Assembly (NCBI RefSeq): GCF_014174405.1 | Contig: NZ_JACEGA010000001.1 | Span: 3,512,501 to 3,576,500 of the forward strand | Length of the DNA stretch: 64,000 nucleotides | Source of the DNA: Variimorphobacter saccharofermentans | GTDB taxonomy: Bacteria > Bacillota > Clostridia > Lachnospirales > Lachnospiraceae | Direction of reading: 5' to 3' | Shown here: positions 43,399-54,089 of the stretch, piece after piece | Numbering within the stretch: position 1 is the first letter of the stretch | Layout of the letters: each line of letters opens with the position of its first letter | Made by a program: the position numbers and the translations under genes | Notes under the pieces: generated by a model | The model's input: the letters and a program-made list of their open reading frames with translations, nothing else | Told to the model about the DNA's origin: nothing | Databases searched by the model: none

Positions 43399-44253
43399 TT
43401 AAGAAAAATGCTTCAGAATCGCTTCCTTTGCTTCTGTCACAGTCGTTGCATCCGTAGGAATTTTGAAGCCTCTGTTATTTAATGCATTCATTACATAAGT
43501 AACCTGTGGTGCAGCCAGCTGCATTGCTTCCAATTCCTTATAATGTGAAAATACTTCCTTTAAATGATGTTGATATACAAGCTCTCCCTTGTTCATAACA
43601 AAGAGACGATCAGCATAATTAGCTACATCCTCCATACTATGAGTAACAAGAATTATCGTCATGTTGCTTTCTTGATGTAATTTATTGATCTGCTCAAGAA
43701 TATCATCCCTACCCTTAGGGTCCAGACCTGCCGTTGGTTCGTCCAGAATGAGTACCTCCGGCTTCATAGCCAATACTCCGGCTATGGCTACTCTTCTTTT
43801 CTGTCCACCAGACAGCTCGAAGGGAGAAGCATCAAGTAAATCTTCACTGATTCCAACCATTTTCAAAGCTTCATAGGAGCGAAGCTCACATTCCAGCTTA
43901 TCTAATCCCAGGTTTTTAGGACCAAAGATTACGTCCTTAAATACAGTAGTCTCAAACAACTGATGCTCCGGATACTGGAACACTAACCCCACTTTGCTTC
44001 GAAGCTGTCTCAAGTTATACTTTGGGTCATAAATATCCTCACCGTTATAATAAATATGTCCACTGGTGGCTTTCACTAAACCGTTCATATGCTGAATCAA
44101 AGTTGACTTCCCTGATCCGGTATGACCGATAAGTCCAATAAACTCTCCCTTCTCAATGGAAAAGCTGACATTTTTAATGGCATGTCTTTCAAAAGCCGTT
44201 CCATTTCCATATAAATAATTCACTTTATCAAATATAATCTGCAATATAGTCAC
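43399..44253 (-). CDS. ecfA2: ECF transporter ATPase A2
   Basis: A 284-residue ABC ATPase with Walker A GHTGSGKST, Q-loop FQYPEHQLF, signature LSGGQKRRVAIAG, Walker B VLILDEPTAGLD and an H-loop in VTHSMEDV. The C-terminal domain is typical of EcfA'. The start is uncertain: GTG 44253 has no good ribosome site, while TTG 44244 follows AGGTGA. Confidence 0.94.
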   Translation of the reverse strand: MTILQIIFDKVNYLYGNGTAFERHAIKNVSFSIEKGEFIGLIGHTGSGKSTLIQHMNGLVKATSGHIYYNGEDIYDPKYNLRQLRSKVGLVFQYPEHQLFETTVFKDVIFGPKNLGLDKLECELRSYEALKMVGISEDLLDASPFELSGGQKRRVAIAGVLAMKPEVLILDEPTAGLDPKGRDDILEQINKLHQESNMTIILVTHSMEDVANYADRLFVMNKGELVYQHHLKEVFSHYKELEAMQLAAPQVTYVMNALNNRGFKIPTDATTVTEAKEAILKHFS

Positions 44254-44360
44254 CTACTAACCGAAGGCAAGCATCGCGCCTGAATCCTTCTTATATATTT
44301 ATATTATGATACATGACTTCGTTAACTCTTACATATTCTAAGAGTTTACTAATATTATGT

Positions 44361-45218
44361 TTACACTCTCTTTATCTTTGTCAGTGCTTCCACCAGCTCA
44401 TCCACTGTAAGTACACCCTTTGGTATCGGAAGACCTTCCTTTCTGAGTTCATAAGCCAGCTCCGTTACCTGTGGAACATCCAATCGATATTTCTTAATCT
44501 CCTCCACCTTGGAAAAGATCTCTCGTGGTGTCCCTTCCATCACCACATTACCGTGGTCCATAACAAATACCTTATCTGCATAAATTACTTCATCCATATG
44601 ATGTGTAATCAGAATGACCGTAACATTTTCTTTTTTGTTTAACTCTCTTATGGTAGCAATAACCTCTTTACGTCCATTGGGGTCCAGCATCGCTGTAGGC
44701 TCGTCCAATACTATACATTCTGGTTTCATAGCCATGATTCCTGCGATAGCTACTCTCTGCTTTTGTCCTCCGGAAAGCTTGTTAGGTGATTGATCACGAA
44801 ATTCCAGCATACCAACCGCTTTTAAGCATCTCTCAACTCGTTCCCATATCTCTTCCGTAGGTACCCCCAGGTTCTCAGGGCCAAATCCAACGTCCTCTTC
44901 TACTACGGTAGCAATAATCTGATTATCCGGATTTTGAAATACCATACCTGCTGACTGCCGAATATTCCATAGATTTTTCTCCTCTGAAGTATTCATACCA
45001 TTTACCCATACGCTTCCTTCCGTCGGGTAAAGAATCGCATTAATATGCTTTGCCAATGTTGACTTACCAGATCCATTCGCTCCTAAAATAGCAACAAAAT
45101 CACCCTTTTGAACCTCTAAGTCGACCTGATCAATTGCTTTATTAATGGAATCTACATTTCCATCTTCATCTCTTCTTATATATTCAAATGAAAGATTCTG
45201 GACCTTAATCATTTCCAT
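44361..45218 (-). CDS. ecfA1: ECF transporter ATPase A1
   Basis: A 285-residue ABC ATPase: [52 protein letters not shown]. It pairs with EcfA2. Start MEMIKVQN at 45218 follows ATGAGGAAACT; a longer frame to 45251 exists. It lies downstream of rplQ, the common Firmicute order, after a palindrome (AACTGTCATGACAGTT) at 45298-45313 in the upstream gap. Confidence 0.95.
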   Translation of the reverse strand: MEMIKVQNLSFEYIRRDEDGNVDSINKAIDQVDLEVQKGDFVAILGANGSGKSTLAKHINAILYPTEGSVWVNGMNTSEEKNLWNIRQSAGMVFQNPDNQIIATVVEEDVGFGPENLGVPTEEIWERVERCLKAVGMLEFRDQSPNKLSGGQKQRVAIAGIMAMKPECIVLDEPTAMLDPNGRKEVIATIRELNKKENVTVILITHHMDEVIYADKVFVMDHGNVVMEGTPREIFSKVEEIKKYRLDVPQVTELAYELRKEGLPIPKGVLTVDELVEALTKIKRV

Positions 45219-45251
45219 AGTTTCCTCATTTCTACACTGCTTATTGCGCAT

Positions 45252-45494
45252 CGACTTCTTTCCGCCTCAATCAGTATCATGTTTTATAAATGATCAACTG
45301 TCATGACAGTTGTCATGTTAATAATTATACAGAATTATACCTCATACACTGAAAAAATGAAATATCTTTTTTCATATTTATATAATTAGCGTGTCAAAAG
45401 TCAAAACTCTTGAGCGCCATTACTGCGTCTTCTAGTAAAAAAGAAGACGCAACTGTTAAGTAGCGCCTTCCCTGTTATCAATTTTGTCGATGTA
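45252..45494 (-). promoter_or_regulatory. Gap between rplQ and ecfA1 with a palindrome and hairpin
   Basis: It contains AACTGTCATGACAGTT, a perfect 16-base palindrome, a TATAAT on the minus strand near 45320, and a hairpin (45425-45452: TGCGTCTTCT with AGAAGACGCA). The hairpin is not followed by a T-run on the minus strand. The gap may be an independent promoter for the ecf genes. Confidence 0.4.
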
Positions 45495-46031
45495 TTACAC
45501 TAATTCGATTAATACTTCCATAGCAGCATCGCCTTTACGAGGTCCGATCTTTACGATTCTGGTATAACCACCGTTACGATTTGCATACTTAGGAGCAATC
45601 TCATCGAACAACTTATCGGATAAGTTGATTTCCTTTGTATTTCTCTTCTTGCCAGCATTCTCTTTAGGCACTTCAGTAATAGGATAAAGATACTTCATCA
45701 TTTGCTTTCTAGCATGAAGTCTGGATGCCTTATCCTTCTTGATTGTCTTCTGAACTTCGTCGAAAACAGTAACCTTTTTACCGTTAACAACTTCCTTTAC
45801 TCTCTTACCGTCTTTATCTTTACGAGCAACTTTAGCAGTAACAGTCACTGTTTCATAGTTGTCTCTTTCTTTAACAGCAAGCGCAATCATGCCTTCAGCA
45901 ATACCGCGAATTTCTTTTGCTTTGGCTTCGGTTGTGATTATTTTTCCGTTATATAATAAGTTTGTCACCTGGTTTCTCAGCAAAGCCTTTCTTTGACTTG
46001 AGGTTCTTCCAAGTTTTCTATAACCTGCCAT
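45495..46031 (-). CDS. rplQ: 50S ribosomal protein L17 (long form)
   Basis: A 178-residue L17. The core is typical ([18 protein letters not shown] and [25 protein letters not shown]). Most L17 are about 115-130 residues; here a charged insert fills about residues 68-112 ([19 protein letters not shown] and [13 protein letters not shown]). It is the last ribosomal gene of the alpha operon, 46 bases after rpoA. Confidence 0.96.
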   Translation of the reverse strand: MAGYRKLGRTSSQRKALLRNQVTNLLYNGKIITTEAKAKEIRGIAEGMIALAVKERDNYETVTVTAKVARKDKDGKRVKEVVNGKKVTVFDEVQKTIKKDKASRLHARKQMMKYLYPITEVPKENAGKKRNTKEINLSDKLFDEIAPKYANRNGGYTRIVKIGPRKGDAAMEVLIELV

Positions 46032-46077
46032 TTCGTTCCCTCCTTTGAATCATTTTGCTACTAATAACAATCTATAC

Positions 46078-47037
46078 TTAGTCATCACTTTGATTTAAAG
46101 ATAAACCAAGCTCTTTCAATTTTGCCAATACTTCTTCTAATGATTTACGGCCGAGATTTCTAACCTTCATCATATCTTCTGCTGTTTTATTCGTAAGCTC
46201 TTCCACTGTATTAATACCGGCTCTCTTCAAGCAGTTATAGGAACGAACGGATAATTCCAATTCGTCTATGTTCATCTCGAGAACCTTTTCTTTTTCATTA
46301 TCTTCCTTCTCAACCATGATTTCAGCTGTCTTTGCATGTTCAGAAAGGTCGATAAAGGAATTAAGATGCTCACTTAATACCTTAGCTGCTAAGCTAACAG
46401 CCTCGTCAGGTATCAGTGTACCATTGGTATATACATCTAAGGTAAGCTTATCAAAGTCAGTGATTTGACCCACACGGGTATTTTCTACAGTGAGGTTAAC
46501 ACGTTCTACAGGAGTATAAATGGAGTCAATCGGAATAACACCGATTGGTAAATCTTCATTCTTATTCTTGTCTGCACTCACATAACCTCTTCCGTTAGTG
46601 ATAGTTAACTCCATATAAAGTCGACTATCCGGACCACCGCATAGGGTAGCAATCACCTGATCAGGATTGAGTATCTCGATATCCGGGTCAGCCTGTATAT
46701 CTCCTGCTGTCACTACAACTTCGCCTTCCGCCTCAATATAAGCAGTTTTGGGCTCATTCGTATCGCTTGTGTTCTTGATTGCTAAGCTTTTGATATTCAT
46801 GATAATTTCTGTCACATCTTCCTTAACACCCGGAACAACGCTAAACTCATGAACAACACCGTCAATCTTAATTTGACTTACAGCAGAACCCGGCAAGGAT
46901 GAAAGCATGATTCTTCTTAGGGAGTTACCCAATGTAGTACCATAGCCTCTTTCCAACGGTTCTACTACAAAGCGTCCAAACTTCTTATCTTCGGAAATTT
47001 CTGCAATCTCTATTTTGGGTTTTTCAAAATCAAACAC
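46078..47037 (-). CDS. rpoA: RNA polymerase subunit alpha
   Basis: A 319-residue alpha subunit. The N-terminal dimerization domain ([25 protein letters not shown]) assembles the core enzyme. The C-terminal domain ([32 protein letters not shown]) binds UP elements and activators. It follows rpsD. Confidence 0.98.
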   Translation of the reverse strand: MFDFEKPKIEIAEISEDKKFGRFVVEPLERGYGTTLGNSLRRIMLSSLPGSAVSQIKIDGVVHEFSVVPGVKEDVTEIIMNIKSLAIKNTSDTNEPKTAYIEAEGEVVVTAGDIQADPDIEILNPDQVIATLCGGPDSRLYMELTITNGRGYVSADKNKNEDLPIGVIPIDSIYTPVERVNLTVENTRVGQITDFDKLTLDVYTNGTLIPDEAVSLAAKVLSEHLNSFIDLSEHAKTAEIMVEKEDNEKEKVLEMNIDELELSVRSYNCLKRAGINTVEELTNKTAEDMMKVRNLGRKSLEEVLAKLKELGLSLNQSDD

Positions 47038-47103
47038 AACAGGACCCTCCTTCTGGGTATTTTGAGTTGCTTAATAAATAATAATTAAAATCTTAAATCC
47101 TAA

Positions 47104-47700
47104 TTATTTGGAATACAACTCGACAATTAACACTTCGTTTACCGGAACATCAATCTGATCTCTAGTAGGAATTTCTTTTACTACACCTGTAAACGCCTCG
47201 TGATTTGCCTCCAGCCATGCAGGTACGGTTCTTCCGTCGGTAACTTCAAAGATATCCTTATATCTCTGGGTATTCTTAAATTTCTCTTTGATTTCGATCT
47301 TATCTCCAGCTTTTAAAGTGTAGGAAGGTATATTAACGCACTTACCATTCACTAATACGTGCTTATGATCAACGATCTGTCTAGCTTCTTTTCTAGTTCT
47401 GCCATATCCCAAACGGAACATAACATTATCAAGTCTAAGCTCTAATAAGGTCATCAGGTTTTCACCTGTTGTACCAAGCTTCATTTTCTGTGCTCTTGCA
47501 AATAAGTTTCTGAAAGGCTGCTCTAACATGCCATAGATAAACTTAGCTTTCTGCTTTTCTCTTAACTGTAAACCATATTCACTTGTCTTCTTGCCTGCTC
47601 TTGAGAAGGCTCTATTTGACTTCTTATCTATTCCTAAGTAAGCAGGTTCCAGACCAAGGGATCTGCATTTCTTTAAAACTGGACTCATATCTCTTGCCAT
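47104..47700 (-). CDS. rpsD: 30S ribosomal protein S4
   Basis: A 198-residue S4, a primary 16S binder; it has the S4 RNA-binding domain (LDNVMFRLGYGRTRKEARQIVDHKHVLVNG). No zinc Cys cluster is present at the N-terminus, so it is the C-minus form. In many bacteria S4 represses its own operon through a leader; I could not see such a site. Confidence 0.97.
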   Translation of the reverse strand: MARDMSPVLKKCRSLGLEPAYLGIDKKSNRAFSRAGKKTSEYGLQLREKQKAKFIYGMLEQPFRNLFARAQKMKLGTTGENLMTLLELRLDNVMFRLGYGRTRKEARQIVDHKHVLVNGKCVNIPSYTLKAGDKIEIKEKFKNTQRYKDIFEVTDGRTVPAWLEANHEAFTGVVKEIPTRDQIDVPVNEVLIVELYSK

Positions 47701-47718
47701 TGTTATTCTACCTCCTAA

Positions 47719-48123
47719 TCAGACTCTTCTGCGTTTTGGCGGACGGCATCCGTTATGAGGAACCGGAGTTACATCCTTGATACTTGTTACTTCAATGCCG
47801 CAAGCCTGAAGCGCACGAATTGCTGCTTCTCTACCCTGGCCGGGTCCTTTAACCATAACTTCTACTGATCTTAAACCATGAACAAGTGCTGCCTTTGCTG
47901 CAGTTTCCGCTGCCATCTGCGCTGCATAAGCTGTTGATTTCTTTGAACCTCTGAAGCCTAATCCACCGGCACTTGCCCAAGAAAGTGCATTACCTTCTGC
48001 ATCGGTCAGCGTAACAATTGTATTGTTAAAAGATGACTGAATGTGTGCCTGTCCACGATCGACGTTCTTCTTCACACGCTTCTTTGTCACTTTTTTAGCT
48101 GATGTTGCTATTTTCTTAGCCAT
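47719..48123 (-). CDS. rpsK: 30S ribosomal protein S11
   Basis: A 134-residue S11: [29 protein letters not shown] and the end [18 protein letters not shown]. It lies in the platform of the small subunit. 18 bases after it comes rpsD. Confidence 0.98.
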   Translation of the reverse strand: MAKKIATSAKKVTKKRVKKNVDRGQAHIQSSFNNTIVTLTDAEGNALSWASAGGLGFRGSKKSTAYAAQMAAETAAKAALVHGLRSVEVMVKGPGQGREAAIRALQACGIEVTSIKDVTPVPHNGCRPPKRRRV

Positions 48124-48311
48124 CTAACAAACCCTCCTATTGGATTATTTAATACTTAAATACGCGCCACGCGTGTCATATAAGCATTGTCATAGTCCGG
48201 CTATCTCCGGACACTTATTATCAAACTTCTTAATAACTGTTGCGATATCATTAACGATATCACGCTAACCGCCTACGGTCTTCCTGCATGATATCAAAAA
48301 ATATTCAAATA
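48124..48311 (-). other. rpsM-rpsK intergenic hairpins
   Basis: GTCCGG pairs with CCGGAC near 48196-48213 and GATATCATTAACGATATC near 48244-48261. A gap of 188 bases inside this operon is unusually long. It may hold a processing or regulatory site; no gene is seen. Confidence 0.35.
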
Positions 48312-48680
48312 TTATTTCTTCTTATTAGCAACAGTTCTTGCAGGTCCTTTTCTTGTTCTAGCGTTAGTCTTAGTTCTCTGACCACGAACCGGAAGTCCCT
48401 TTCTATGACGGATTCCTCTATAGCATCCGATTTCCTGTAATCTCTTAATGTTAAGAGCAACTTCTCTTCTTAAATCGCCCTCAACTTGCTGTGTTTCATC
48501 AATAATATCTCTAATTCTTCCCACTTCTTCGTCAGTTAAATCTCTAACACGAGTGTCAGGATTAACATTTGCCGCAGCAAGAATACGATTGGCACTTACT
48601 CTACCAATACCATAAATATAGGTAAGTCCGATCTCTACACGTTTCTCTCTTGGTAAATCTACACCACTGATACGAGCCAT
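48312..48680 (-). CDS. rpsM: 30S ribosomal protein S13
   Basis: A 122-residue S13 with [49 protein letters not shown]. It contacts the P-site tRNA and the 50S bridge. Start ATG with GGAGG. Confidence 0.98.
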   Translation of the reverse strand: MARISGVDLPREKRVEIGLTYIYGIGRVSANRILAAANVNPDTRVRDLTDEEVGRIRDIIDETQQVEGDLRREVALNIKRLQEIGCYRGIRHRKGLPVRGQRTKTNARTRKGPARTVANKKK

Positions 48681-49008
48681 GTGATTTTTACACCTCCAAA
48701 AATATTTGTTTAATTATGTAATGCCAATGGCATTACATCAGCCGCTTTAAATTGTAACTTGCAAGACAATCAGCTTGCAGCTAAGACTCCGTGATGACGG
48801 CACGGTTCTTAAGACAAATCACTACGGTTAGATACTCCGAATGGATGTCCACAATATCACAATGTTCTGATGGACAGTCATGCATAGGCATACTTCCAAG
48901 CAGATGATTGTAACACAAAAAGCAAAGACTTATAAGGATTCTTGATGATTCAGAATTCTTGATATATAAAACAATAACGAGTCATTGAGGCACCCGAACT
49001 ATTGTATA
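48681..49008 (-). other. Long structured spacer upstream of rpsM
   Basis: About 330 bases without a gene lie between rpmJ and rpsM. TGTAATGCCATTGGCATTACA is a perfect hairpin 35 bases before rpsM, and other short inverted repeats occur. No open frame with a ribosome site was found. It may be an autogenous S13 leader or an RNA-processing region. Confidence 0.4.
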
Positions 49009-49122
49009 TTAGCCTTGTCTTTGTTTGTGTTTCGGGTTCTCACAGATTACTCTGATGCTACCCTTTCTTTTAATGATTTTGCATTTTTCGCAAATTGGTT
49101 TAACTGATGACCTTACTTTCAC
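49009..49122 (-). CDS. rpmJ: 50S ribosomal protein L36 (zinc form)
   Basis: A 37-residue L36, starting at GTG with AAAGGGGTG upstream. It reads [20 protein letters not shown] and ends NPKHKQRQG, with the Cys-x2-Cys, Cys and His zinc ligands. It lies between infA and rpsM, the normal place. Confidence 0.96.
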   Translation of the reverse strand: MKVRSSVKPICEKCKIIKRKGSIRVICENPKHKQRQG

Positions 49123-49271
49123 AGTAATTCACCCCTTTCAAAAAAGTCCGTTTACTATTATACCACCGCAGGTATATAATAGCAAGCATAATTTTTTACG
49201 ATTATATACAATGGATTAGGTTAACAGATATTTTGTTAATCTCTTCTCATTGGATCAATAATAAGTGGGAT

Positions 49272-49490
49272 TTATTTATCTCGCCAGATAATTCTTCCCT
49301 TGGTCAAATCATAGGGAGACAATTCAAGTGTAACCTTATCTCCGGGTACGATCTTAATAAAGTTCATACGGAGTTTTCCACTGATATGTGCTAATACTCT
49401 ATGACCATTTTCGAGTTCTACCTGGAACATTGCATTCGGCAGCTTTTCAATAACAGTACCTTCGATTTCAACAACATCGGTCTTTGACAT
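49272..49490 (-). CDS. infA: Translation initiation factor IF-1
   Basis: A 72-residue OB-fold protein: [20 protein letters not shown], then [19 protein letters not shown] and GRIIWR at the end. It closes the A site during initiation. Its start overlaps the upstream KOW gene stop by one base (TAATG), so translation is coupled. Confidence 0.98.
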   Translation of the reverse strand: MSKTDVVEIEGTVIEKLPNAMFQVELENGHRVLAHISGKLRMNFIKIVPGDKVTLELSPYDLTKGRIIWRDK

Positions 49491-49777
49491 TATTTGGCCT
49501 CCTTACTTGACTTTCGATTTAATAGCATCTTTATTGTTCTCTTAATTTCTTCATTCTTAATAGAATGGTTCAGTATCTTCTCTTTGATTTCCGGATCTGC
49601 TCCGGCTAACATAGTTACATGCTTAATCTTTTTCTTTTTCGGATGATCTAGGGTTCTGATTTTACCGTCCACTAGATATAAATATTCATGATCAATTTGA
49701 AATATTACATAACATTTTCCTGAATCATGACCGGCAATTGAATTTACATAACCTCCGACTTGAAACTCATTCATCAT
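49490..49777 (-). CDS. KOW-domain RNA-binding protein (L14e-like)
   Basis: A 95-residue protein with a KOW motif near the start ([20 protein letters not shown], then [15 protein letters not shown]). This small protein regularly sits between map and infA in Clostridia. It is related to the L14e/KOW type of ribosomal proteins. The exact role is unknown; RNA or ribosome binding is probable. Confidence 0.8.
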   Translation of the reverse strand: MMNEFQVGGYVNSIAGHDSGKCYVIFQIDHEYLYLVDGKIRTLDHPKKKKIKHVTMLAGADPEIKEKILNHSIKNEEIKRTIKMLLNRKSSKEAK

Positions 49778-49871
49778 TGATTAATTCCTTCCAGGAATAC
49801 GTTGTTCTTTCATAGCTTACATTACCGACCCCTTACCCATATTATAATAAGTAGAAACAGCTCTAACAGGG

Positions 49872-50630
49872 TTAACCACGGTAAATTGTCAATAACTCCG
49901 GTTCTCCATCAGTAATTAAAACAGTGTTCTCATAATGTGCGGATAGTGATCCGTCAGCAGAAACTACCGTCCAATCATCATCCAACCAGTATACATCATA
50001 GCGTCCGGCATTTACCATTGGCTCAATTGCAAGAGTCATTCCCACTTCCAGCCTGGGCCCTCTCCTCTTTTGCCTGAAATTTGGTATCTGCGGTTCTTCA
50101 TGAAGATTTCTTCCTATTCCATGCCCTACCAAATCTCTCACTACCGAAAAACCATGTGCCTCGACATATGTTTGAATTGCATCCGAAATCTCATGCAAAT
50201 GATTACCTACTTTTGCAAACTTTATACCCTCATAAAAGCTCTGTCTGGTCACTTCAATCAGCTTTTTTGCCTCCTGTGATATTTCACCAACAGGAACTGT
50301 TCTAGCCGCATCGGAATGATACCCCTGATAAATAACTCCACAATCCAGACTGACAATATCTCCATCCTGAAGAATCCGTTTCTTGCTGGGAATTCCATGT
50401 ACTACCTCATCATTTACGGATATACAGACTGATGCGGGATAACCATTATAGTTTAGAAAGGAAGGAATACAACCATACCCTTTGATGATATCTGCACACT
50501 TTCTATCAATGTCATAAGTTGAAATCCCTGGACGAACCATAGCCATCAATTCCTCCAGTACATTTGCTAAAATCCTTCCGGACTCCCGCATTAACATGAT
50601 TTCCTTCTCTGACTTAATATTTATTGACAT
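49872..50630 (-). CDS. map: Methionine aminopeptidase, type I
   Basis: A 252-residue type I enzyme removing the initiator methionine. The metal ligands are in NDEVVHGIPS and SLDCGVIYQGYHSDAARTV (Asp-Asp), HGIGRNLHEEPQIPNF (His) and AIEPMVNAG (Glu), with a final Glu in HYENTVLIT. RBS with GGAAG. Confidence 0.97.
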   Translation of the reverse strand: MSINIKSEKEIMLMRESGRILANVLEELMAMVRPGISTYDIDRKCADIIKGYGCIPSFLNYNGYPASVCISVNDEVVHGIPSKKRILQDGDIVSLDCGVIYQGYHSDAARTVPVGEISQEAKKLIEVTRQSFYEGIKFAKVGNHLHEISDAIQTYVEAHGFSVVRDLVGHGIGRNLHEEPQIPNFRQKRRGPRLEVGMTLAIEPMVNAGRYDVYWLDDDWTVVSADGSLSAHYENTVLITDGEPELLTIYRG

Positions 50631-50706
50631 GCCATCTCTTCCTTTCTAAATAACCGTCAACTTCTGTTGTGGCGGCATACAATATTTATATATAAATGCT
50701 TAACGA

Positions 50707-51351
50707 CTATGCTTCAACGATATTTACGATCTCATTGAAAACCTCTTCTAAATCCTTTGTTCCATCAACAGATTTCAAAATACCTTTAATTTTATAATAA
50801 TCAATTAATGGCTGAGTCTGCTCATGATATACCTTCAAACGTTTTTCAACGGTTTCTGGTTTATCATCCTCACGTAGAATTAGCTCTCCCTCGCAAACAT
50901 CACAGATTCCTTCTTTTTTAGGCGGAATAGTTACAATATGATAGGTTCCACCACAATTTACACAAGCTCTTCTTCCTGACATACGACGAATGATATTCTC
51001 ATCCGGCACATCAACGTCAATAGCATACTCTACGGCATCACCATTCTTTGCAAGTGCATCATCCAAAGCCTTAGCCTGTGGTATTGTTCTTGGAAAGCCA
51101 TCCAGAACATAGCCTTTTTCACAATCAGATTCTTTGAAGCGGTCAACAACCAAATCTACAACCAGTTCATCAGGAACTAATAAACCCTGATCCATGAAAA
51201 CCTTTGCCTTTTTACCAAGCTCTGTTCCATTTTTTATATTAGCTCGGAAAATATCTCCTGTTGAAATGTGTGGTATACCATATTTTTCAGCTAATTTTTT
51301 AGCTTGTGTACCCTTTCCTGCTCCGGGTGCTCCTAACATAATAATCTTCAT
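50707..51351 (-). CDS. adk: Adenylate kinase
   Basis: A 214-residue adenylate kinase: P-loop [10 protein letters not shown] at 7-16, [10 protein letters not shown], and a zinc lid with CVNCGGTYH and CDVCEGE (four Cys). It converts ATP and AMP into two ADP. It follows secY in the spc operon. Confidence 0.98.
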   Translation of the reverse strand: MKIIMLGAPGAGKGTQAKKLAEKYGIPHISTGDIFRANIKNGTELGKKAKVFMDQGLLVPDELVVDLVVDRFKESDCEKGYVLDGFPRTIPQAKALDDALAKNGDAVEYAIDVDVPDENIIRRMSGRRACVNCGGTYHIVTIPPKKEGICDVCEGELILREDDKPETVEKRLKVYHEQTQPLIDYYKIKGILKSVDGTKDLEEVFNEIVNIVEA

Positions 51352-51427
51352 GTAAGATTTCCTCCTGTTTTAACCAGCTACGCCAGTTTTATAAGCTTAT
51401 AGAAAATGTTTATTTAACCACAATATC

Positions 51428-51504
51428 CCGTTGTGAAACACACTACGGATGTTGCAAAACAATCGTAATGAATATTCTGCAACATCTCAGTATGTTTACA
51501 ACGG
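51428..51504. repeat. 77-bp palindrome between secY and adk
   Basis: CCGTTGTGAAACACACTACGGATGTTGCA on the left and the inverted TTGTAAACATACTGAGATGTTGCA-type arm on the right form a stem of about 28 bases with few mismatches. It is in the 160-base gap inside the operon. It may dampen or stabilise the downstream transcript. Confidence 0.55.
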
Positions 51505-51510
51505 AATAGA

Positions 51511-52827
51511 TTAATCATTCAAGAATCCTTTGTAATGACGTACCAGCAATTGTGATTCAATCTGTTTAATTGTTTCGATGATTACACCAACGATAATGAT
51601 GATGGATGTACCACCAAAGCTTACATCAGCTGAAAATACACCTGATACAAATATAGGTATAATGGATACAATTGTAAGTCCGATTGCTCCTATAAATATG
51701 ATGTAATTAAGTACCTTCTGTAAATACTCTGTTGTAGGTTTACCAGGACGAATTCCAGGGATAAATCCACCTTGTTTCTTAATATTATTCGATACTTCAA
51801 TTGGATTAAAGGTAACTGAGGTATAGAAGTATGCGAAGAAAATAATAAGTACAATATAGATGATTAATCCAAGAGAATATTTAAAATCTCCCCAGCTCTT
51901 TGTAACCAGCCAACTGTTTTGATCTAAAACCTTCAGTACCTTAGGCCAGAAATAAGCTCTTTCCGGTCTTACACCAAAGAGGGATGCAATTACAATTGGA
52001 AATGTCATGATAGAGTTGGCAAAAATAACTGGAATAACACCCGCTGTATTCACCTTTAATGGAATATTGGAAGCTTGTCCACCTAGCATTTTTCTGCCTT
52101 GAACTTTTTTTGCATAAGTAACCGGTATTTTTCTTTCACCATCTTGAAGAATCAATACCAATACTACTGCTAAAATGACAACAAATACAATAACAAGTGC
52201 AGCTACAATTGCATTAACAACTGGTTTATTAATAATAAATTTCTGAGTCAGACTGATAAAATCACCTGGCATAGTAGACACAATGTTAACTAACAGGATG
52301 ATGGAAATACCATTACCGACACCATTCTGAGTAATTCTCTCACCCAACCACATAAGAAATGTAGAACCTGCAGTAAAGGAAGCAACAATTACAACCACAT
52401 TAGTGAAGGTAAATCCTCCTTCTAATGCACCGGAGTTGCCAAATCCGATAGCAAAAGCCAATGATTCAAGCACAGCTAATCCTACGGATACATACCGCAT
52501 AATTTCATTCATTTTCTTTCTTCCATCTTCGCCTTCCTTTTGCATTTCCTCTAGCTTAGGAATTGCAATGGTTAACAGCTGAACGATAATGGATGCAGTA
52601 ATATATGGAGAAATACTTAATGCGAAAATAGACATTCTCAAAAGGGAACCGCCAGTTAAGTTGTTAAAAAAGCCTAAGTTCTGAAACCATCCTTGGGTTA
52701 CATCCCTGCTTATAGCAGGAGCTGGGAGTAATGTTCCCAGTCTCACTACCAAAAGTGCGATCATAGTATATATGAGTCTTTTTCTAATATCCTTAACTTT
52801 AAAAGCATTTCGCAGTGTTTTAAACAT
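51511..52827 (-). CDS. secY: Protein translocase subunit SecY
   Basis: A 438-residue channel protein with about ten membrane segments; it has LPAPAISRD near the N-terminus, GNGISIILLVNIVSTMP in the middle and the cytoplasmic loop FIPGIRPGKPTTEYLQKVL. It forms the SecYEG export channel. Its start overlaps the rplO stop by one base. Confidence 0.98.
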   Translation of the reverse strand: MFKTLRNAFKVKDIRKRLIYTMIALLVVRLGTLLPAPAISRDVTQGWFQNLGFFNNLTGGSLLRMSIFALSISPYITASIIVQLLTIAIPKLEEMQKEGEDGRKKMNEIMRYVSVGLAVLESLAFAIGFGNSGALEGGFTFTNVVVIVASFTAGSTFLMWLGERITQNGVGNGISIILLVNIVSTMPGDFISLTQKFIINKPVVNAIVAALVIVFVVILAVVLVLILQDGERKIPVTYAKKVQGRKMLGGQASNIPLKVNTAGVIPVIFANSIMTFPIVIASLFGVRPERAYFWPKVLKVLDQNSWLVTKSWGDFKYSLGLIIYIVLIIFFAYFYTSVTFNPIEVSNNIKKQGGFIPGIRPGKPTTEYLQKVLNYIIFIGAIGLTIVSIIPIFVSGVFSADVSFGGTSIIIIVGVIIETIKQIESQLLVRHYKGFLND

Positions 52828-53267
52828 TAGACCACCTCAGCTTTTCCACCCAGAGCTTGTATTTTTTCTGTTGCGCCTGCGCTAAATGCATTAACTTTGA
52901 CATCAAGCTTCTTAGTTAATTCGCCGTGGCCAAGAATTTTAACACCATCTCTCGGGTTTTTGATAATTCCAGCATCTAATAATGAATCAACTGTTACAGT
53001 GGAACCGTCCTCAAATCTATTTAATACATTAACATTAATTGCAACGATTTCTTTTGTATTTCTATTGGTGAAGCCACGCTTCGGAATTCTTCTGTATAAT
53101 GGCATCTGGCCACCTTCAAAACCAACTCTCGGAGCTCCGGAACGAGCCTTCTGGCCTTTGTGTCCCTTACCAGCAGTCTTACCGTTTCCCGATCCGTGAC
53201 CACGTCCTCTTCTGAAGTTATCGCTTTGTTTGGAACCGATAGCCGGTTTCAATTCTGATAAATTCAT
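52827..53267 (-). CDS. rplO: 50S ribosomal protein L15
   Basis: A 146-residue L15 with [35 protein letters not shown] and [21 protein letters not shown] 53267 follows AAGGAGG; the GTG 53276 is inside the ribosome site. Confidence 0.98.
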   Translation of the reverse strand: MNLSELKPAIGSKQSDNFRRGRGHGSGNGKTAGKGHKGQKARSGAPRVGFEGGQMPLYRRIPKRGFTNRNTKEIVAINVNVLNRFEDGSTVTVDSLLDAGIIKNPRDGVKILGHGELTKKLDVKVNAFSAGATEKIQALGGKAEVV

Positions 53268-53292
53268 GTCGTGCACCTCCTTCTTTTAGCAA

Positions 53293-53475
53293 TTATATTT
53301 CTTCAACCTTAACTAAGTGTTTAACCTGATCGATCATTCCTCTAACAGCAGCATTATCCGGCATTTCAACGGTTTTATGAAGTTTTCTTAAACCTAATGC
53401 TTCAACAGTTGCTCTGTGCTTCGGAATGGCGCCAATCGTAGATTTCACTAAAGTAACTTTTAATTTACCTGCCAT
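53293..53475 (-). CDS. rpmD: 50S ribosomal protein L30
   Basis: A 60-residue L30 with MAGKLKVTLVKSTIGAIPKHR and LGLRKLHKTVEMPDNAAVRGMI. ATG 53475 follows TGGAGG; the frame upstream to 53490 is not needed. Confidence 0.97.
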   Translation of the reverse strand: MAGKLKVTLVKSTIGAIPKHRATVEALGLRKLHKTVEMPDNAAVRGMIDQVKHLVKVEEI

Positions 53476-53569
53476 TTCTGACACCTCCATTTTTGTACAA
53501 GATGACTGTTACATGAATTCATATGAGATTCATTCTTCATCTGTTATTCATGCTTCTGACAGTTATATT

Positions 53570-54073
53570 TTATAACTGTTCTACCGGAATACCACGAAGC
53601 TTAGCTACTTCCTCAGGAGTCTTTAATTGGCTTAATCCTTCAATAGTAGCAAGAACAACGTTTTGCTTATTGTTGGAACCAAGAGATTTGGTACGGATGT
53701 TCTTAAAGCCCGCAAGCTCAAGTACATTACGTGCCGGACCACCTGCGATAACACCGGTACCTTGTGGTGCACGCTTTAATAATACGGATGCACTGCCATA
53801 TTTTCCGATATAGTCATGCGGAACACTTCCGTTTTCATCAATCGGCAGACTGATTAATTTCTTAATCGCATCTTCTTTTCCTTTACGAATTGCTTCAGGA
53901 ATTTCAGTTGCTTTTCCTAAGCCTGCGCCAACGTGTCCGTTTTTGTCACCAACAACTACTAATGCTGTAAATCTGAAGTTACGACCACCCTTTACAACCT
54001 TAGTAACACGCTTGATTGATACTACTTTATCTTCTAACTCCAGTTGACTGGCATCAACGATTGTACGTTTCAT
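53570..54073 (-). CDS. rpsE: 30S ribosomal protein S5
   Basis: A 167-residue S5: double-stranded RNA-binding domain with [33 protein letters not shown], and the C-terminal domain [21 protein letters not shown]. It affects decoding accuracy. ATG 54073 after AAGGAGG; the ORF to 54112 overlaps rplR. Confidence 0.98.
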   Translation of the reverse strand: MKRTIVDASQLELEDKVVSIKRVTKVVKGGRNFRFTALVVVGDKNGHVGAGLGKATEIPEAIRKGKEDAIKKLISLPIDENGSVPHDYIGKYGSASVLLKRAPQGTGVIAGGPARNVLELAGFKNIRTKSLGSNNKQNVVLATIEGLSQLKTPEEVAKLRGIPVEQL

Positions 54074-54089
54074 GTGTTTTCCTCCTTGC

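Noticed and set aside
45425..45452. Strong terminator after rplQ
   Set aside because: The stem is good, but no T-run follows on the minus strand and ecfA1 is normally co-transcribed; kept only as a note in the gap entry.
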